From: Sternotherus odoratus
Lineage: Eukaryota > Chordata > Testudines > Kinosternidae
Assembly: GCA_032164245.1 (NCBI GenBank)
Contig: JAVMKO010000020.1
Coordinates: 4,987,206 to 5,051,205 of the forward strand
DNA length: 64,000 bases
Direction of reading: 5' to 3'
Positions 53,113 through 64,000 of this stretch are shown piece by piece (positions within the stretch are counted from its first letter, which is position 1; each line of letters begins with the position of its first letter). The notes beneath the pieces were generated by a model that did no database searches, was not told the DNA's origin, and worked only from the letters and a program-made list of their open reading frames with translations. The position numbers were made by a program, and so were the translations under genes.

Positions 53113-54630
53113 GTCACCTATTTGTAGAGCCAGAGCCTCCTCTACAGTCCGTACCCGTGTGGAGAGTCTTTATCCACATTGCCCTACAGAAGTCATTGGC
53201 ATGAGTAAAGGATCGACCAATCGTCTGTACTGGCGAGGAGCTGGAATCAGACCGGCGGCAGGGGTAAAAGAAGTCAGTGAGAGATGTCACTGGGGATGGA
53301 TTTGCAAGAAACAACGTGGTTTCCCACTGCAGCTTTGTGATGATCTGGTGCAAGGGGGAGGTGTGTGGAGTAAACAGACAAGACAACCTGGGTCTTTTGC
53401 CTTCCGAATGGCCCGTCGGTGTCCGATTTCGCCTTCTAGTCTAATGGCTGGTCTCCTCTCTGCGTAGATGCCTTTCAGAAGCGCCGTGCGTCAAGTGATG
53501 CAGATGTTGCTATGCAACACGGCCCTTTTAATGAATAAGTAAGTGACTGGCACAGAAGAGCTCCATCCCTTGTAAAGCAAGGCCTGAAATGTGACCTACC
53601 TTCCTATCTCTGTTTGCAAAATCCAGCGTCGTGCTGCAGAGACAAAGAAGCTGAGGACCGGAGCGGGTGGAAGTAGTTTTGGGCTCTCGGGGCAAAAATA
53701 TTTCTGCAGAAAATCTTTGTTTCTCTCAAACGTGCCGCGTAGAAACGAAACCCAAGAAAGTTTCAGTTAAACAAAAGAATGGTTGGAAACGGATTTCTTT
53801 TTTTTGAAAACTGGGAAAAGTCTGAAAACAATTTCACAGGAGATTTTGAAGGGGGGGGGGGGAGAAAGCCAACCAAAATGTTTCAAATTGTCTTTGGAGA
53901 AAGAATTGGTAGGAGATGCCGATTACTGCTGATTATGTCGTGTGACGGAGTAGGAATACTGCGGGTGTGCCTCAGTTTCCCCTATGCATTTCTTAAGTGT
54001 CTATGTGAAGGAATAGGGGCTGATAGTGTAAGCAAGCAGGCAATGCCCTCTCCCCTCTCTGCAGGTGTCCATACCTGAAGCTGTAATCTGACCCCAAGTG
54101 GAGGAGGGAGGTCACCTGACTTGGCTGAGCCAGGGGGGAGAAGGGGCTGGAGAGAGTGACTTTGAGTTGGGAGTCTGAAGCTGGGGAGAAGGGAGGCAGG
54201 CCCAGACAGGGTCTGGCCTCCCTGTGCCCCCCAAATGGATCCAGCGGAGGGGTTCGGGTACCTACAAGTTCGGTGTTAGACCATGTACCTGTCGACTAAT
54301 AAACCTCTGTTTTACTGGCTGGCTAAGAGTCACGTCTGACCGTGGAGCGGGGTGCAGAATCCACAGGCTCCCCCAGGACCCCGCCCGGGCGGGCTCGCTG
54401 GGGGAAGCGCACGGAGGGGCAGAAGGTGCTGAATGCTCCGAGGTCAGACCCAGGAAGGTTGAAGCGGGAACCACTAAAGCTCCTAGCCTTGGAGACAGGC
54501 TGTGTACGGAGAGAGAGGACGCTTTCCCGGAAAGTCCTAAGTGGCTTCATAGGGAGCAAGTTCCAGACCATCGCCCCGGGCGCTCCATGACACGTCGGAG
54601 AATCAGGCTTCCGGAATTTCATTCTTTACC
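53113..54630. other. Unassigned intronic sequence
   Basis: No exon was recognised; a 12-G run at 53,851. Segment 53,940-54,330 ('ctgcgggtgtgcctcagttt') has a hint of an old interspersed repeat but could not be named. Confidence 0.3.
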
Positions 54631-54643
54631 ATCTAAAGAAAGT

Positions 54644-54851
54644 CTAAAGAAAGCGAGGAATACTTGTGGCACCTTAGAGACTAACTAGTTTATTTCAGCA
54701 TAAGCTTTCGTGAGCTATAGCTCACTCGACGGAGTGAGCTATAGCCCATGAAAGCTTATGCTGAAATAAACTAGTTAGTCTCTAAGGTGCTACAAGTATT
54801 CCTCGCTTTCTTTACGGATACAGACCAACACGGCTGCTATTCTTGAACCTG
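54644..54851. mobile_element. Fold-back Penelope-type element, second family
   Basis: Arms 54,645-54,727 and 54,732-54,814 pair with a few mismatches around a 4-bp centre (gacg); the 14 bp next to the centre pair perfectly (gctatagctcactc). A tail ends 'cagaccaacacggctgctat'. Flanks taaagaaagt at 54,634-54,643 and 54,852-54,861 are a likely 10-bp target duplication. The right arm keeps a decayed hammerhead-like motif (cgacgga, stem, gaaa, gcttatgc). Confidence 0.8.
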
Positions 54852-54861
54852 TAAAGAAAGT

Positions 54862-56660
54862 GTGTGCGCGCTTCCTTCCAGACGTCGGAGGAGACCCAGG
54901 AATCGGGCCGCCTGAGAGTCCATCTAAACCACAGCTGAGAACGTGCTTGCTAACTCGGGTAGAAAGGCGCCTGGTAGCGCGGCCTGAGCTAGTCCGTTCA
55001 AAATAGCAGTGTAGTCGGGCCTCAGTTTCCTGCCCATAAAATGGGGATAATAGCAGGGTAGCTGCAGCTCCTCTGAATACAACCTTGCCCAGGAGATGTT
55101 CTCCGGCAGCCTGGGCTACCCCCGGCTACGCTGCTGTTTTTAGTGCACTAGCTTGAGCAGAGCTAGCTCGTCTGTCCGCCGAGCTGGGAAACATCCCAGA
55201 CTTACCCTGAGCTGCTGGGGGCAGCGTGGCTACGAGCTACTCCTCGCTTGGGTCTCCTGACAAAGCCAGAATTGAGCCCTTAGGCTTTTTTGGACCCTGA
55301 AAACCTCTCTCTCCTTCCCCGGCCTTTCCTCAAGGGAGCACATCATGACCTTAAAAAGCCCCCCCAGCTCAGAGAACTCTTATCTCAGCAGCCCTCCCCC
55401 CTGGCCCAGCCTGCACTTGCAGCGGGACTGGAGCGTCCGGATTGCTGCGAATTGCGGGGCCGGACTGATTTGCCGATTGCGTGTGCCGTTCTGAATGTCC
55501 CAACCTTGCTTTGCAAGGGCTCCAAGGCAGATTAACAGCAGCCCCCTTCCCCGTGCCTTGGTAGTTAGAGGAAGGCTCCTTCGAAACGCGGTGCTTCCAG
55601 CCCGCTGCCGCTTGTCTGCAGCTCGCGTTTCTCCTGCACGTCCCGACGCTCCGGTCCGCTCCCTCCTTGGGGAGCTCGCCTCCTCGCCAACGGCCTAAAC
55701 TGCATTGAGGGACTTCGGAAGCGGTCCCTGTGCTCCAAACTTTTCCTTGGCCGTGCAGCATGTGTGTGTGTTTCAGGGACTGTGTTCCTTTGCCCGGCCC
55801 TTCCCAATGCACTGCTCAGCACCGCAGGTGAGTTTTATCCCAGACACACATCACGCGATTAGGTTTCTGTAGCTGGATAAATCATACGGGCCTGATTTCT
55901 CTCCTCACCGGAGTCTGACGTCAGTGGAATCTCCCCTCCCATAAAACGGGCGCGAGAGAGATCGGCATCCGGACCAGCAGGGATAGTCAATGAATTATCC
56001 AGAGAGGTTTTTTCAGACTCCTTCTCTCTGGTTCGCTGCTTACCGAAGCTGGATCAGTGGCCATCGAAACAAGCAAACCGATGTATTGGAAACGATGATT
56101 TGAACACAAATATCTGGCCTTCAGTTCCGCGGCGGTTAATGACTAAGCAGAAACAGTGCGTTAAAGGAACCGAAAGCAGCAAGACCCTTCGTCCATCCCT
56201 ACTCCATTTCTTGGCCTCTCTCCGTCACCCCCCAGCCGGGCGTCCTTCCTCCTATCCGTCCTTTTGCCCCCCTACCCTTCGTTCTCTTCTGCCAGAGGTG
56301 ACAGTTGTGGCCAGAGTCAGAATACCTGGCGCAGGCCCCAAATCCAGCTTTCCATCTGTGGCATCTTGGTGTCTTGCTGTTTTCCCTGCGGTGGCTATAA
56401 ATGGCCCTTTTCTGGTGGGTGGCGGCCTCTCTTTGGCTGGCTTCCTCCGGCTCTGCCGAGTCATTTTCCCCTTGCTCTGTCTGTCTGGATTGAGCTGGTC
56501 CATTGCTGTTGCACGCTGGAGATGACAGCCTCTTGCCTGTGGTTCCTTAGGGGGGTAGTTGTGCCTAGTGGGGCTCTCCTTAGTGGGTTGTTTAGCTTAG
56601 CGATTCACGCTGTCCCAGATGCGCCCAGAAGTCCAATTATTAGGTATCATGTTGCAGGAC
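54862..56660. other. Mostly unassigned intronic sequence
   Basis: No exon was recognised. MITE-like traces occur at 54,920-55,200 and 55,890-55,970. Open frames show no domains. Confidence 0.3.
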
Positions 56661-56669
56661 AGGGGAGAG

Positions 56670-56880
56670 GAAGGAGGAGCCAATGGTTAGAGCCCTAGCA
56701 TGGGACATAGTAAATGCAGCTGCCTGTGGGAGCCGGGCCCGCTTAGCCTCTCTGGGCCTCGGTTCCCGATCCATAAAATGGGGATAATAGCATTGCCTTA
56801 CGCAGAGGGTGGTGTGAGAAGTACATTCAAAACTGGGAGGCGCTCAGATATGTTGGTGGCCTGGGACAGCTAAGTACTGA
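56670..56880 (+). repeat. tRNA-derived SINE
   Basis: 'gagccaatggttagagccct', 'cctctctgggcctcggttcc', 'cataaaatggggataatagc' and 'gggaggcgctcagatatgtt' lie in SINE order. Confidence 0.75.
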
Positions 56881-56999
56881 AGAGAGAGAGAGAGGAATTC
56901 CCGAGCCTGTCTTAACGATCGCGCCAGCTTTGCGAGCAGCTAATATCTAATATCTCAACTGGATTCTTCAGTTTACTCCCCTGCATTTGGGTTATTGCT

Positions 57000-57150
57000 G
57001 ATTGTGCACTCTGTGTATCTCATGACTTTAAAAACAACCTTTGTATTTGTGGATACTCTAAGCACTATACCCAGTTGTGCAGACACTCTTTTCTTCACCT
57101 GTGGACTATATCGTTTTTGAACATTAGCTTCAATAAAATTTCCCATTCTT
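57000..57150 (+). mobile_element. Possible third R2-like 3' tail
   Basis: The end 'ttgaacattagcttcaataa' closely matches 'ttgaacattagctttaataa' of the R2-like element at 38,352. The upstream 120 bp is too diverged to align by eye, so only the last 25 bp or so are firm. Confidence 0.5.
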
Positions 57151-57272
57151 TCCGTTTTGCTTTTTCTTACAGTGCCCCTAGGAACATGAAAGGGAAAAAA
57201 GATCTTCTTTTCCTTGCTCTTTCGTTCTGCCTGCGCAGAGGTTTGGTACTGACGGGCTGCTTGCGAACACTG

Positions 57273-57320
57273 GCTTATTGTAGGGTTGCTTGCACCAGTT
57301 TGTTATTGTAGGGTTGCTGG
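57273..57320. repeat. Two reversed minisatellite cores, as at 2-3.3 kb
   Basis: 'ttattgtagggttgct' occurs at 57,275-57,290 and 57,302-57,317; its reverse complement is the core of the minisatellite upstream of the CXXC exon. The period here is about 27 bp. Confidence 0.85.
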
Positions 57321-57440
57321 TGGGGGCTGGGCTGCCTATGTTTATTTTCACGGCTGGCTGCTGTGGAAGGATGGGGCCTGCAAGGAACGAGCGGAGAGGA
57401 GTATACCAGGGTGTCTTGAGTTAGGTTCTTTGCTCTAAAT

Positions 57441-57934
57441 CAGTGGCCCTCACCCTTTTTTCAGGCGACCGTACCCCTTCCAGGAGTCTGATTTGTCTCA
57501 CGGGTTGTGAGTTCAATCCTGGAGGGGGCCATTTAGGGATATGGGGCAAAAATAGGGATTGGTCCTGCTTTGAGCAGGGGATTGGACTAGATGATCTCTT
57601 GAGGTCCCTGAGATTCCATGGTTCTATGAAATTTCACATTGCTTAAAAAATTAAACCGAAAATTCCCAGTGTCCCAGCTCACCTATCACTGAAAATTGCT
57701 GATGTTCTCATTTTACCATATAATTGTAAAATATATCAATTGGAATATCAATATTGTATGTACATTTCAACGTATAACATACAGAGCACGATAAACACCA
57801 TTGTATGACATTTTAATGGGTCGTGACTTGGCTAGTGCATTTTATGTAGTCTGGTGTCAAACTAGGCAAGGATCTAGATGAGTTGATGTACCCCCTGGAA
57901 GACCTCTGCGTCCCCCCAGGGTGGAGAACTACTG
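57441..57934 (-). mobile_element. hAT-like element with nested SINE
   Basis: Terminal inverted repeats 'cagtggccctcaccc' and 'gggtggagaactactg' and near-identical 8-bp flanks (ctctaaat / ctgtaaat) fit a hAT element. 'ggaagacctctgcgtccccc' and 'aattgtaaaatatatcaatt' are internal. A SINE sits at 57,499-57,628. Confidence 0.75.
57499..57628 (+). mobile_element. SINE with CR1-like tail nested in hAT element
   Basis: It starts in the B-box region (gttgtgagttcaatcc), then 'ggccatttagggatatgggg', 'attggtcctgctttgagcag', 'gattggactagatgatctct' and ends 'ccatggttctatga'. The tRNA-like A box is missing (5' truncation). Confidence 0.88.
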
Positions 57935-58043
57935 CTGTAAATCGAATAACTGATTCTTGTATCGTCCATGCCTGATCCTGCACTTCTCCCAGTCGGAGTT
58001 GGTAGCGCAGGGCTCTCCCTAGGAGTTGCGTGGCACATACTTA

Positions 58044-58487
58044 GGGCGCTACCAAATTCCCGGACCATTTTGGTGGATTTCACGGGCCTAGGGTTTTAAA
58101 AATCGTAAAATTTCATGATGTCCGCTTTTAAATCTGAAATGTCACGGGGTTGGAATTGTAGGGATCCAACCCAAAAAGGAATTGTGTGTGTGTGTTGTGG
58201 GGGGTGTCGCAAGGTTATTGTGTGTGTGTGGGGGGTTGCAGTGCTGCTCCCCTTACTCCTGTGCGGCTGCTGGCTGGGAGCCCAGCTCCGAGGGCAGCTC
58301 CCCCTGGCAGCGGTGCAGAAGGAAGGAAGGCATGGTATGATATTGCCACCCTTACTTCTGTGCTCCTGCTACCGTGTGCGGCCTCCAGAGCAGTCTGTGA
58401 AATCTATATAGTATAAAAGCTCACAAAAGTCCAGATTTCATGGTCCGGGACATGTTTTTCATGGCCGGGAATTTGGTAGGGTCCCAC
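58044..58487. mobile_element. hAT-like non-autonomous element
   Basis: Ends 'gctaccaaattcccgg' (58,049) and 'ccgggaatttggtag' (58,465) are perfect inverted repeats of about 15 bp, with further matches outside. Internal 'gatttcacgggcctagggtt' and 'tccagatttcatggtccggg' are also partly inverse. A (GT)-rich stretch lies at 58,183-58,232. Confidence 0.8.
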
Positions 58488-58489
58488 GC

Positions 58490-59780
58490 CGACTGTAGCG
58501 GTGTTTTTATGAGCCTTATGTTGCAGCTCGGGGTCTGTCTACACTGTGGGGCAAGTCGGGGACGGTGGGGCCTGCGCTTTTTTAGCCTCAGAGTTTCCCA
58601 GCCCGCCCTTGTGTGTCCACACTGCATGATAAACCCGGGTTTACATCTGCTGGACCCCGGTCTCGGCCGTGCTCACGGTTCCGTGCCGCGCGACCCCACC
58701 CTTCTGCCGGTGGCTTGAGCCGCGTCCGCACGGCAGAATGACGGGGCTGGGGCTCGGCTCCATCCCCCGCGGGCGGGTGGGACCCCGGGCGGGAGTGCCC
58801 GGCGACCCACGTCGGACACATTTGTAGGTAGAGGGCTTTGGGCTCAAACCGGAGCCGGGCTTTTCCCGGGCAGGGCAGACCGACCCTCCCGGGCGTTGCT
58901 CCGTCTCCTGGCGCAGGGATCTGGCCGCCGGCGCTTGCGATGCAGGGAAACCGCAAGCCCAGGCTTTGGCCTGGCCGAGCTCCATCCGCACGCCGGAGTG
59001 CGAGGCAGGGAGCCAGCGAGAGACGCGTCTCCTGGAAGTCAGAGGTTTCTAGTTGTCGGGGGCGTGTGCGCGTCTCCCGCGCTTGCCTCCCGAGTACGCT
59101 CTGCCACACCTGTCCCGCATGACAGAGCCGCCCCGTGAGGTGGGGGCTTCCGTTCCTCCCCCCGGATCAACCAAAGCCGCAGCTGATGAGGGCAGAGACC
59201 TTTGTCCCCAGGGAGGGGGCGGGGGGCGAACAACCCCCCCCTTCCCTCGTTGCCGGAACTTATAATTAAAAGCATGAGCTGGGACAGCTTCGAGCAGAAA
59301 CAGCCAAACGCAGGCACCCCCTACTGCTCTGCTCCCTCACGGGCCCCGGGCTGACCTGCTGGCTGCCCTTGTGTGAGGCTTCGTGCCTCAGTTTCCCCTT
59401 TATCCATTTAGACTGCGGGCGCTCTCCCTCGCTCTGTGAGAGGGGAAGGGGAGAGGTTTTCATACCAGCAGGGTGTTTCTCATTCCTTTGACCTCGGTGC
59501 CGGCACAATTAGCCGTGCCTGGGGTGGAGTTCGGTGAAGAGAGAGAGGTGGCCAGGGGGGCAGAAATTTCATCCCGACTTCCCCGGAGCTGCCAGAACAG
59601 TTGCTTTTTGTAGCCCATACAAAATACGTAATAGAAAAAAGAATTGAATGGGGCAAAGCTCAGTAGACCCTTCCATTTCCCTGGAATGATGAACAGGGCC
59701 CCTGCTCTGTGCCCCTTCGAACCTCTCCTTAGCCCCCACCTCTGCTGCGACACTTAGAAGATTACTTATATTAGGAGAGC
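58490..59780. other. GC-rich, CpG-rich unassigned sequence
   Basis: The part 58,660-59,180 is rich in CpG. A possible DNA-element end 'gtctgtctacactgtgg' is at 58,533. No coding domain was seen. Confidence 0.3.
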
Positions 59781-59784
59781 AACG

Positions 59785-60000
59785 AGAGGTCACTGCCGAG
59801 ATCAGTGCCCCATGGTGTGAGGCACTGTACATACAGATAGCAAGAGACAGTCCAGTTTAAATCGGCAGGCCGGACACAGGACGGAAGGGGAAACTGAGGC
59901 ACGGAGCACGGGACGGGATTTGCATGAGTTCATACAGTTGATCCATGGCAGAGCTGGGTGGCTGCTGAGTTCCGGCCCCGTGCCCTATCCGCTGCTCTGT
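59785..60000 (-). repeat. tRNA-derived SINE with 3' module, reverse orientation
   Basis: 'cagtgccccatggtgtgagg', 'cactgtacatacagatagca' (3' module) then 'aaactgaggcacggagcacg' and 'ggcagagctgggtggctgct' give a nearly whole reversed copy. Confidence 0.8.
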
Positions 60001-60249
60001 AAAGGCTCCTTTCTGGCCTTCAAATCTCCCCTTGAAACGCATCCCCTTTGGGCTGCCCGATGAGCTATCACCCCCTTCGTGATGACAGGATCGAGGGACA
60101 GGGGTGGCCGGTTGGCACTTCCGATAAGTGTGTAAAATAAAATAAATAGCCCAGGTCTTTAAGCACAGGATGTATTTGGCTGGATCCGCCACCCCTGCCC
60201 ACACGTTGCTCCTCTCCTAAGTGGGGGAGGTCTGTAAGCGCAGGGACCC

Positions 60250-60860
60250 CGCTCTCCTTTACTTAGCACAGCCTGGCCTGGGGGCCCTCAGCCATGCCGA
60301 CGGGAGTGGAATTGCCCTCATCCCTCCGCTCTCGCCCAGCCTGTGATTTCCCCGGGGCCCTGTTAAACCCTCGGGCCAGGTCCTCCGCGGGCGTAAATCG
60401 GCATTGCTCCATTGACTGCGCCGGGAGCCGGGCCGTGGGACGAGGGCTGAGGACCTGATCCTGTTTCGGCACCAGCAGGCGCCGCGTGGGGCGGGACCGA
60501 AGTTCTCCCGGCAGATCCGGCTCACGGCTTCCGGAGAGAGGGGCGCAGGCGTCTCGCTGCGAAAGGGGCCGCCGGGGCTAGGTAGGGGGTTGGTGGTTTG
60601 GCCTTTTCAGACTGGTCCGGAGCTCTCCGGCTGGGGAAGCCACAGACCAGGGCAAAGCCGCGGCAGCCGGGGCGGGCGTGTGAGAACAGGATGGAGCTGG
60701 GCGTGTTTGGACACGGCGCACGCCCTGCGGTAGCTGGCGTCCCTCGGGCTTTGGGTCTCCCTGGCCTGCGTGGGCGGGTGTGCAAGGGTGCGGTGCGGCC
60801 CCTACGTGCGGGCGGAGCTGGCTGACGTGTGTGCGGGCACAAACGCCGGCGTGCAGGGGT
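60250..60860. other. CpG-rich segment with a palindromic MITE trace
   Basis: 'gtcctccgcgggcgtaaatc', 'ggcattgctccattgactgc' and 'ctgaggacctgatcctg' resemble a palindromic MITE (60,377-60,462). The flanks are CpG-rich with no domain. A GT-rich stretch follows to about 60,970. Confidence 0.4.
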
Positions 60861-61269
60861 GGTGCGTGAAGCTGTGTGTGTGTGGGGGGGAGGGGTTGTG
60901 TGGACACGCTCGTGTGCATACGTGTGGGCAGGGAGTGGGGGTGTTTACACGTGAGTGTGAATGTGTCTGGGGAAGAGGAGTGGATCCTAACACTGGGCAG
61001 GGCTTTGAAGGGATGCTTAGGACTTGCTTTAAGAGCTGGGGAGGGCGGAGGGCAGCTGCTATCCGAACGCGCTGCAGGCAGCCGGCTGTCCGTGGCCTGG
61101 TTTAAAGAGCAGGGCTGTGCAAACTGCTGTGCATAACGAGATGGGAACCAAGGTAATATGGTCCGTTGCCCTTCGCGGGCCCGTAAACGCTGAACAGAGA
61201 ATAACCCGCTCCCCTCACGCTGCCCCGGTGCGCTTCTACAGCTGTAGGTCTTCGGTTACTTTAAAGCGG

Positions 61270-61415
61270 TGGCGAAATACCATTATACCCATTTCACGGC
61301 TGGGAAAACTGAGGTACAGGGAAGTGAACGGATTCACACCAGTTTGCCTCCAGGGCCGGGAATAGAACTCAGATGTGGTTTCCTCTGCTCTACCCATTGG
61401 ACTGTGCTGCCTACA
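61270..61415 (-). repeat. tRNA-derived SINE, reverse orientation
   Basis: 'gaaaactgaggtacagggaa', 'ccgggaatagaactcagatg' and 'tacccattggactgtgctgc' are reversed SINE blocks. Confidence 0.75.
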
Positions 61416-61419
61416 TTGG

Positions 61420-62520
61420 GTCAGCTGCCCCCGGGTTCCACCCTCCACCCCGGCCTGTCGGTGCTGGTGGGTGTGTGGCCCCTGCCCGTTTTAATGTTTA
61501 ATTTCCCTTTGTTCTCCTTCGGGGCACTCCTGGGCTTGGTGATGCCAGGTGCCCATGGGGGCAGCTGGCTGAATGGTCCCTGTGTTTGTATTTGCCTTAT
61601 GATAAGTGAGTTATTAACAGACTCCCACCAGGGTGGCTTCGCTGCTAAGCACACTGGGAAGGAGGGCAGGACCCCACCTCGTGTTCACTTGTAGGGGAGA
61701 GCCAGGCACCCGGCTGCCCCTTGGTGCTTTTGAGAGCCGGCCCCGGAAACCCGAGGGGAACAAGCCAACACGCACACAAAATCCCCGCAGGCCCGAGGAT
61801 CTCCCGGGCCGGTGCTTCCTGAGCGAGAGGGATTTAAAACCTGTTCCCCGGCCCTGCCAGCTGTTGATTTTTCCTGCGGAGAGAGCGTGCGGTTTGGAGC
61901 TGGCTCCGGGAGCGCCACTTGATTTACAGCGGGAAGGAGCATGGAAGAACGGCTCGGCTGTTTTGATCTGGGTTATTTTATGGCGAGGATTATTCATTCG
62001 GGAGGTTGTTTTAATAAATCGCCCCCAGCTTTGAACCGTTCCTGGTTTTTATAGGGTCTGGCTGCACAGCCGGGGGACTGCCAGTCCCGATCTGGACAGA
62101 GAGATCTGGACTTGTCTGTCGTCCTGATGCTTAGCAAATCGATGCAGGGTTGCTTTGGGGTGCAGGAGCTTGCTTTCTCCTTGGGGATCCAGTAAAACCT
62201 AGACCCCCCCGGTTTTCTTAATGGCCTTTGGCCTGTGCCCCTTGAGGTCCGCAGGTGTTTCTCTGCCTCGGGGTATCCAGTAGATTGTTCGTCTCGTGGC
62301 TAGGTTGTCAACCGGATGGTATGTGGGCAGAAGATGAAGGATCGTGCTCGTAAGAGGTGAGATGCTGACTCAGCGTGGCTGCTCTGATAAAGCAGCCCTG
62401 GAATTGGTTGGACTGGTACCAATCAGGACAGGTTCCAGTCCAGGAGGTCTCGCTACCAGATCAGACCAGAGGGGGGCGCTCTGCCAACAGGCTGAATCTA
62501 CCTTTGCTGCAGGTTAGAGC
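61420..62520. other. Unassigned, largely single-copy intronic sequence
   Basis: No exon or repeat recognised. The part 61,860-62,040 ('cggctcggctgttttgatct') has balanced composition and no repeats and may be a conserved non-coding element. Confidence 0.3.
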
Positions 62521-62529
62521 AGCCACTGA

Positions 62530-62710
62530 CGCCTGGTTCGACTCCTGCGTCTGCCCCCGGCTCACTCTGTGAGCTCAGGGACAAGTAAATGTCTCCGTGC
62601 CTCAGTTTCTCCATCTGAAAAATGGGGATGATAATATGAGGATGGGGGAAGAGTGGAGGCTTAATTGCATCATGCTTGTAAAGTGTCTTGAAGTCTGTGG
62701 TCTACAAGGG
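62530..62710 (+). repeat. tRNA-derived SINE
   Basis: 'ctgcccccggctcactctgt', 'gtgcctcagtttctccatct', 'aaaaatggggatgataatat' and 'gtaaagtgtcttgaagtctg' follow SINE order. Confidence 0.8.
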
Positions 62711-63867
62711 GCAAATTATCAGTTATCCCAGGAGGAAAAGTCTGGCTAAAACGCTCACTCCCAAAGCAAGCAAGCTTTTCCTAGCAAAGTCACTGGACTG
62801 AATGCGTCCCTGGGATAAGCCAGCAGATTGACACCAGGATAGTTTAGTCCTTTCCATGGCGTGGTAGGACAGTGCTGGGCATCTTGGATCACCAAGTTCT
62901 GCCTCAAAGCCAGCCCCAACTCAGCGTTACAACCCCCCCCCCCCCCCCGAATCATTCAGCCCCTCCTGACACAGCCGATGGCCTTCACGAAGCAGAGGCA
63001 GATGGGCTAGCTAGACTAGACAGTTGACCACCTCTCTGTTTCAGGCCGGGGGGGGGGGGGTCCTTGTAGAGAAGGGCCGAGGTCCCCGCTGGGCTACTGC
63101 AGAGATGTTTTGGGAGTTGTCTGCCATGGTGTTTCCAGGAACGCGGGCGTGCAACTCAGATGGCACATGGCGGGTGAAATACACCCCCTGGGCTTACATG
63201 CAGTGTAGAACATGCTGGTTCTTTGTGCCCTTCCCAGTGAATCGGTAGCCACATGGATGCCTGGACTCCTGAGTCCCTGTTCTACTCACAAGAGCGCACT
63301 CAGGGCAGAGACGTTCTGTTCCTGGGCAGGTGTTTTCCACTGTCCCCGAGATTCCTCTTATCTGGTTATTACGATATTTATTTTTATGTGCACCAGCGCC
63401 TGGGGACCCAAATTGGGGGTCGGGTTGTGCTCGGCGCTGTACATTTATATCCTGGAAAGGAAACAGCTGGCAATCTAACTATGGGATGAGAGGCAACAGA
63501 TGGAAGGTGGCCAAGACAAACGGGAAGGGCATAAGGCAGCGGAGAGACCCTGAGAAGCAGAGAACTGCGTTCTCATATCCTCAGGACAGCAGTAGCTTCT
63601 GCCCTTGGGCTTCGTGTCCACCAGCACATGAAGCAACTTGTGACGTGGCGAACAAGGATAGGGGGGAATTGAGGTGAAGTATTATTTTAAAATCTGGAAA
63701 ATATCCTGCCCCCAAGTTGGAAACGAACACTCGTTCCTTTGCAAAGCATCAGCAATGGTTTGAAGTCGGGGTCTTCAGCGCTAAAAGCACCTATTTCTAT
63801 TGCTGGAGATTATCACTCCTTTTTAGCTGGCTGCGGTAGTAGGTTCTTATCCTGGGCCAGTCGTCTG

Positions 63868-64000
63868 AGTGGGCATGTCTTCACTACCACTTTAATTCGA
63901 CCTTAACGACGTTAGGTCAAATTAAACGTGTACCTGTCTTCACATACATGCCCTTAAAGTTGATTTAAAGGGCCCTCAAAATCGAATTTCTAACTCCTGC
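63868..64000. repeat. MITE-like element cut by the window end
   Basis: 'gtgggcatgtcttcactacc', 'cgaccttaacgacgttaggt' and 'cccttaaagttgatttaaag' belong to a fold-back DNA element; the right end lies outside the window. Confidence 0.55.

Larger units (their letters stand above)
5892..64000 (+). other. Presumed TET3 intron following the CXXC exon (3' end not reached)
   Basis: After the donor no further coding exon of the gene was recognised: nothing resembles the TET cysteine-rich or dioxygenase regions or the linker exons. The interval is repeat-rich and contains two more CpG-rich blocks. A long intron between the CXXC exon and the rest of TET3 is known in mammals. Tiny or divergent exons could be missed by eye. 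Confidence 0.6.

Overview
The window looks like vertebrate nuclear DNA, most probably from a turtle (another non-avian reptile is less likely). There are no compact operon-like genes. Instead there is one short exon with splice signals set in about 60 kb of non-coding DNA full of CR1 LINE pieces, tRNA-derived SINEs with MIR-like or CR1-like tails, palindromic MITEs, hAT-type elements, an R2-like LINE and Penelope-like elements. This mix, and the detailed look of the CR1 and SINE copies, matches what is known of chelonian genomes. The species call is an inference from repeat families. The high CpG content and many long G or C runs would suit a GC-rich (micro)chromosome, but that is not provable here.

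Layout. 1-3.3 kb: SINE and CR1 fragments, then two clusters of a ~49-bp minisatellite. 3.3-4.6 kb: a very GC-rich, CpG-rich block that may be a promoter, ending in a (CA)n run. 5,565-5,891: the only convincing coding exon, the N-terminal CXXC zinc-finger exon of a TET methylcytosine dioxygenase, best matching TET3, read on the plus strand and closed by a GAG|GTGAGT donor. 5.9-64 kb: apparently the following intron. No later TET3 exon was recognised. Within it, 28.25-29.4 kb is a second CpG-island-like block with a tandem duplication that carries two identical splice-donor-like sites and a possible short exon; it could be an internal promoter for a CXXC-less isoform. A third CpG-rich block lies at 34.7-36.3 kb.

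The mobile elements are the richest part. At 41.9-44.6 kb, on the minus strand, lies a decayed Penelope-like element (reverse transcriptase, GIY-YIG-like endonuclease, and a terminal repeat with a hammerhead-ribozyme-like motif). Its RT is split by the 3' end of an R2-like LINE, and its terminal repeat by a CR1-like 3' end. A second copy of the R2-like element, with part of the restriction-like endonuclease, sits at 37.7-38.4 kb. Short Penelope-type terminal repeats recur at 24.8, 27.1, 28.0, 34.0 and 54.7 kb. Three are fold-back palindromes, and most have visible target-site duplications. One is a perfect 89-bp inverted repeat inserted in a SINE.

Where no feature is listed within the intron, I see only unassigned non-coding sequence. 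Most long open frames in the GC-rich parts have no recognisable domain and are treated as chance.
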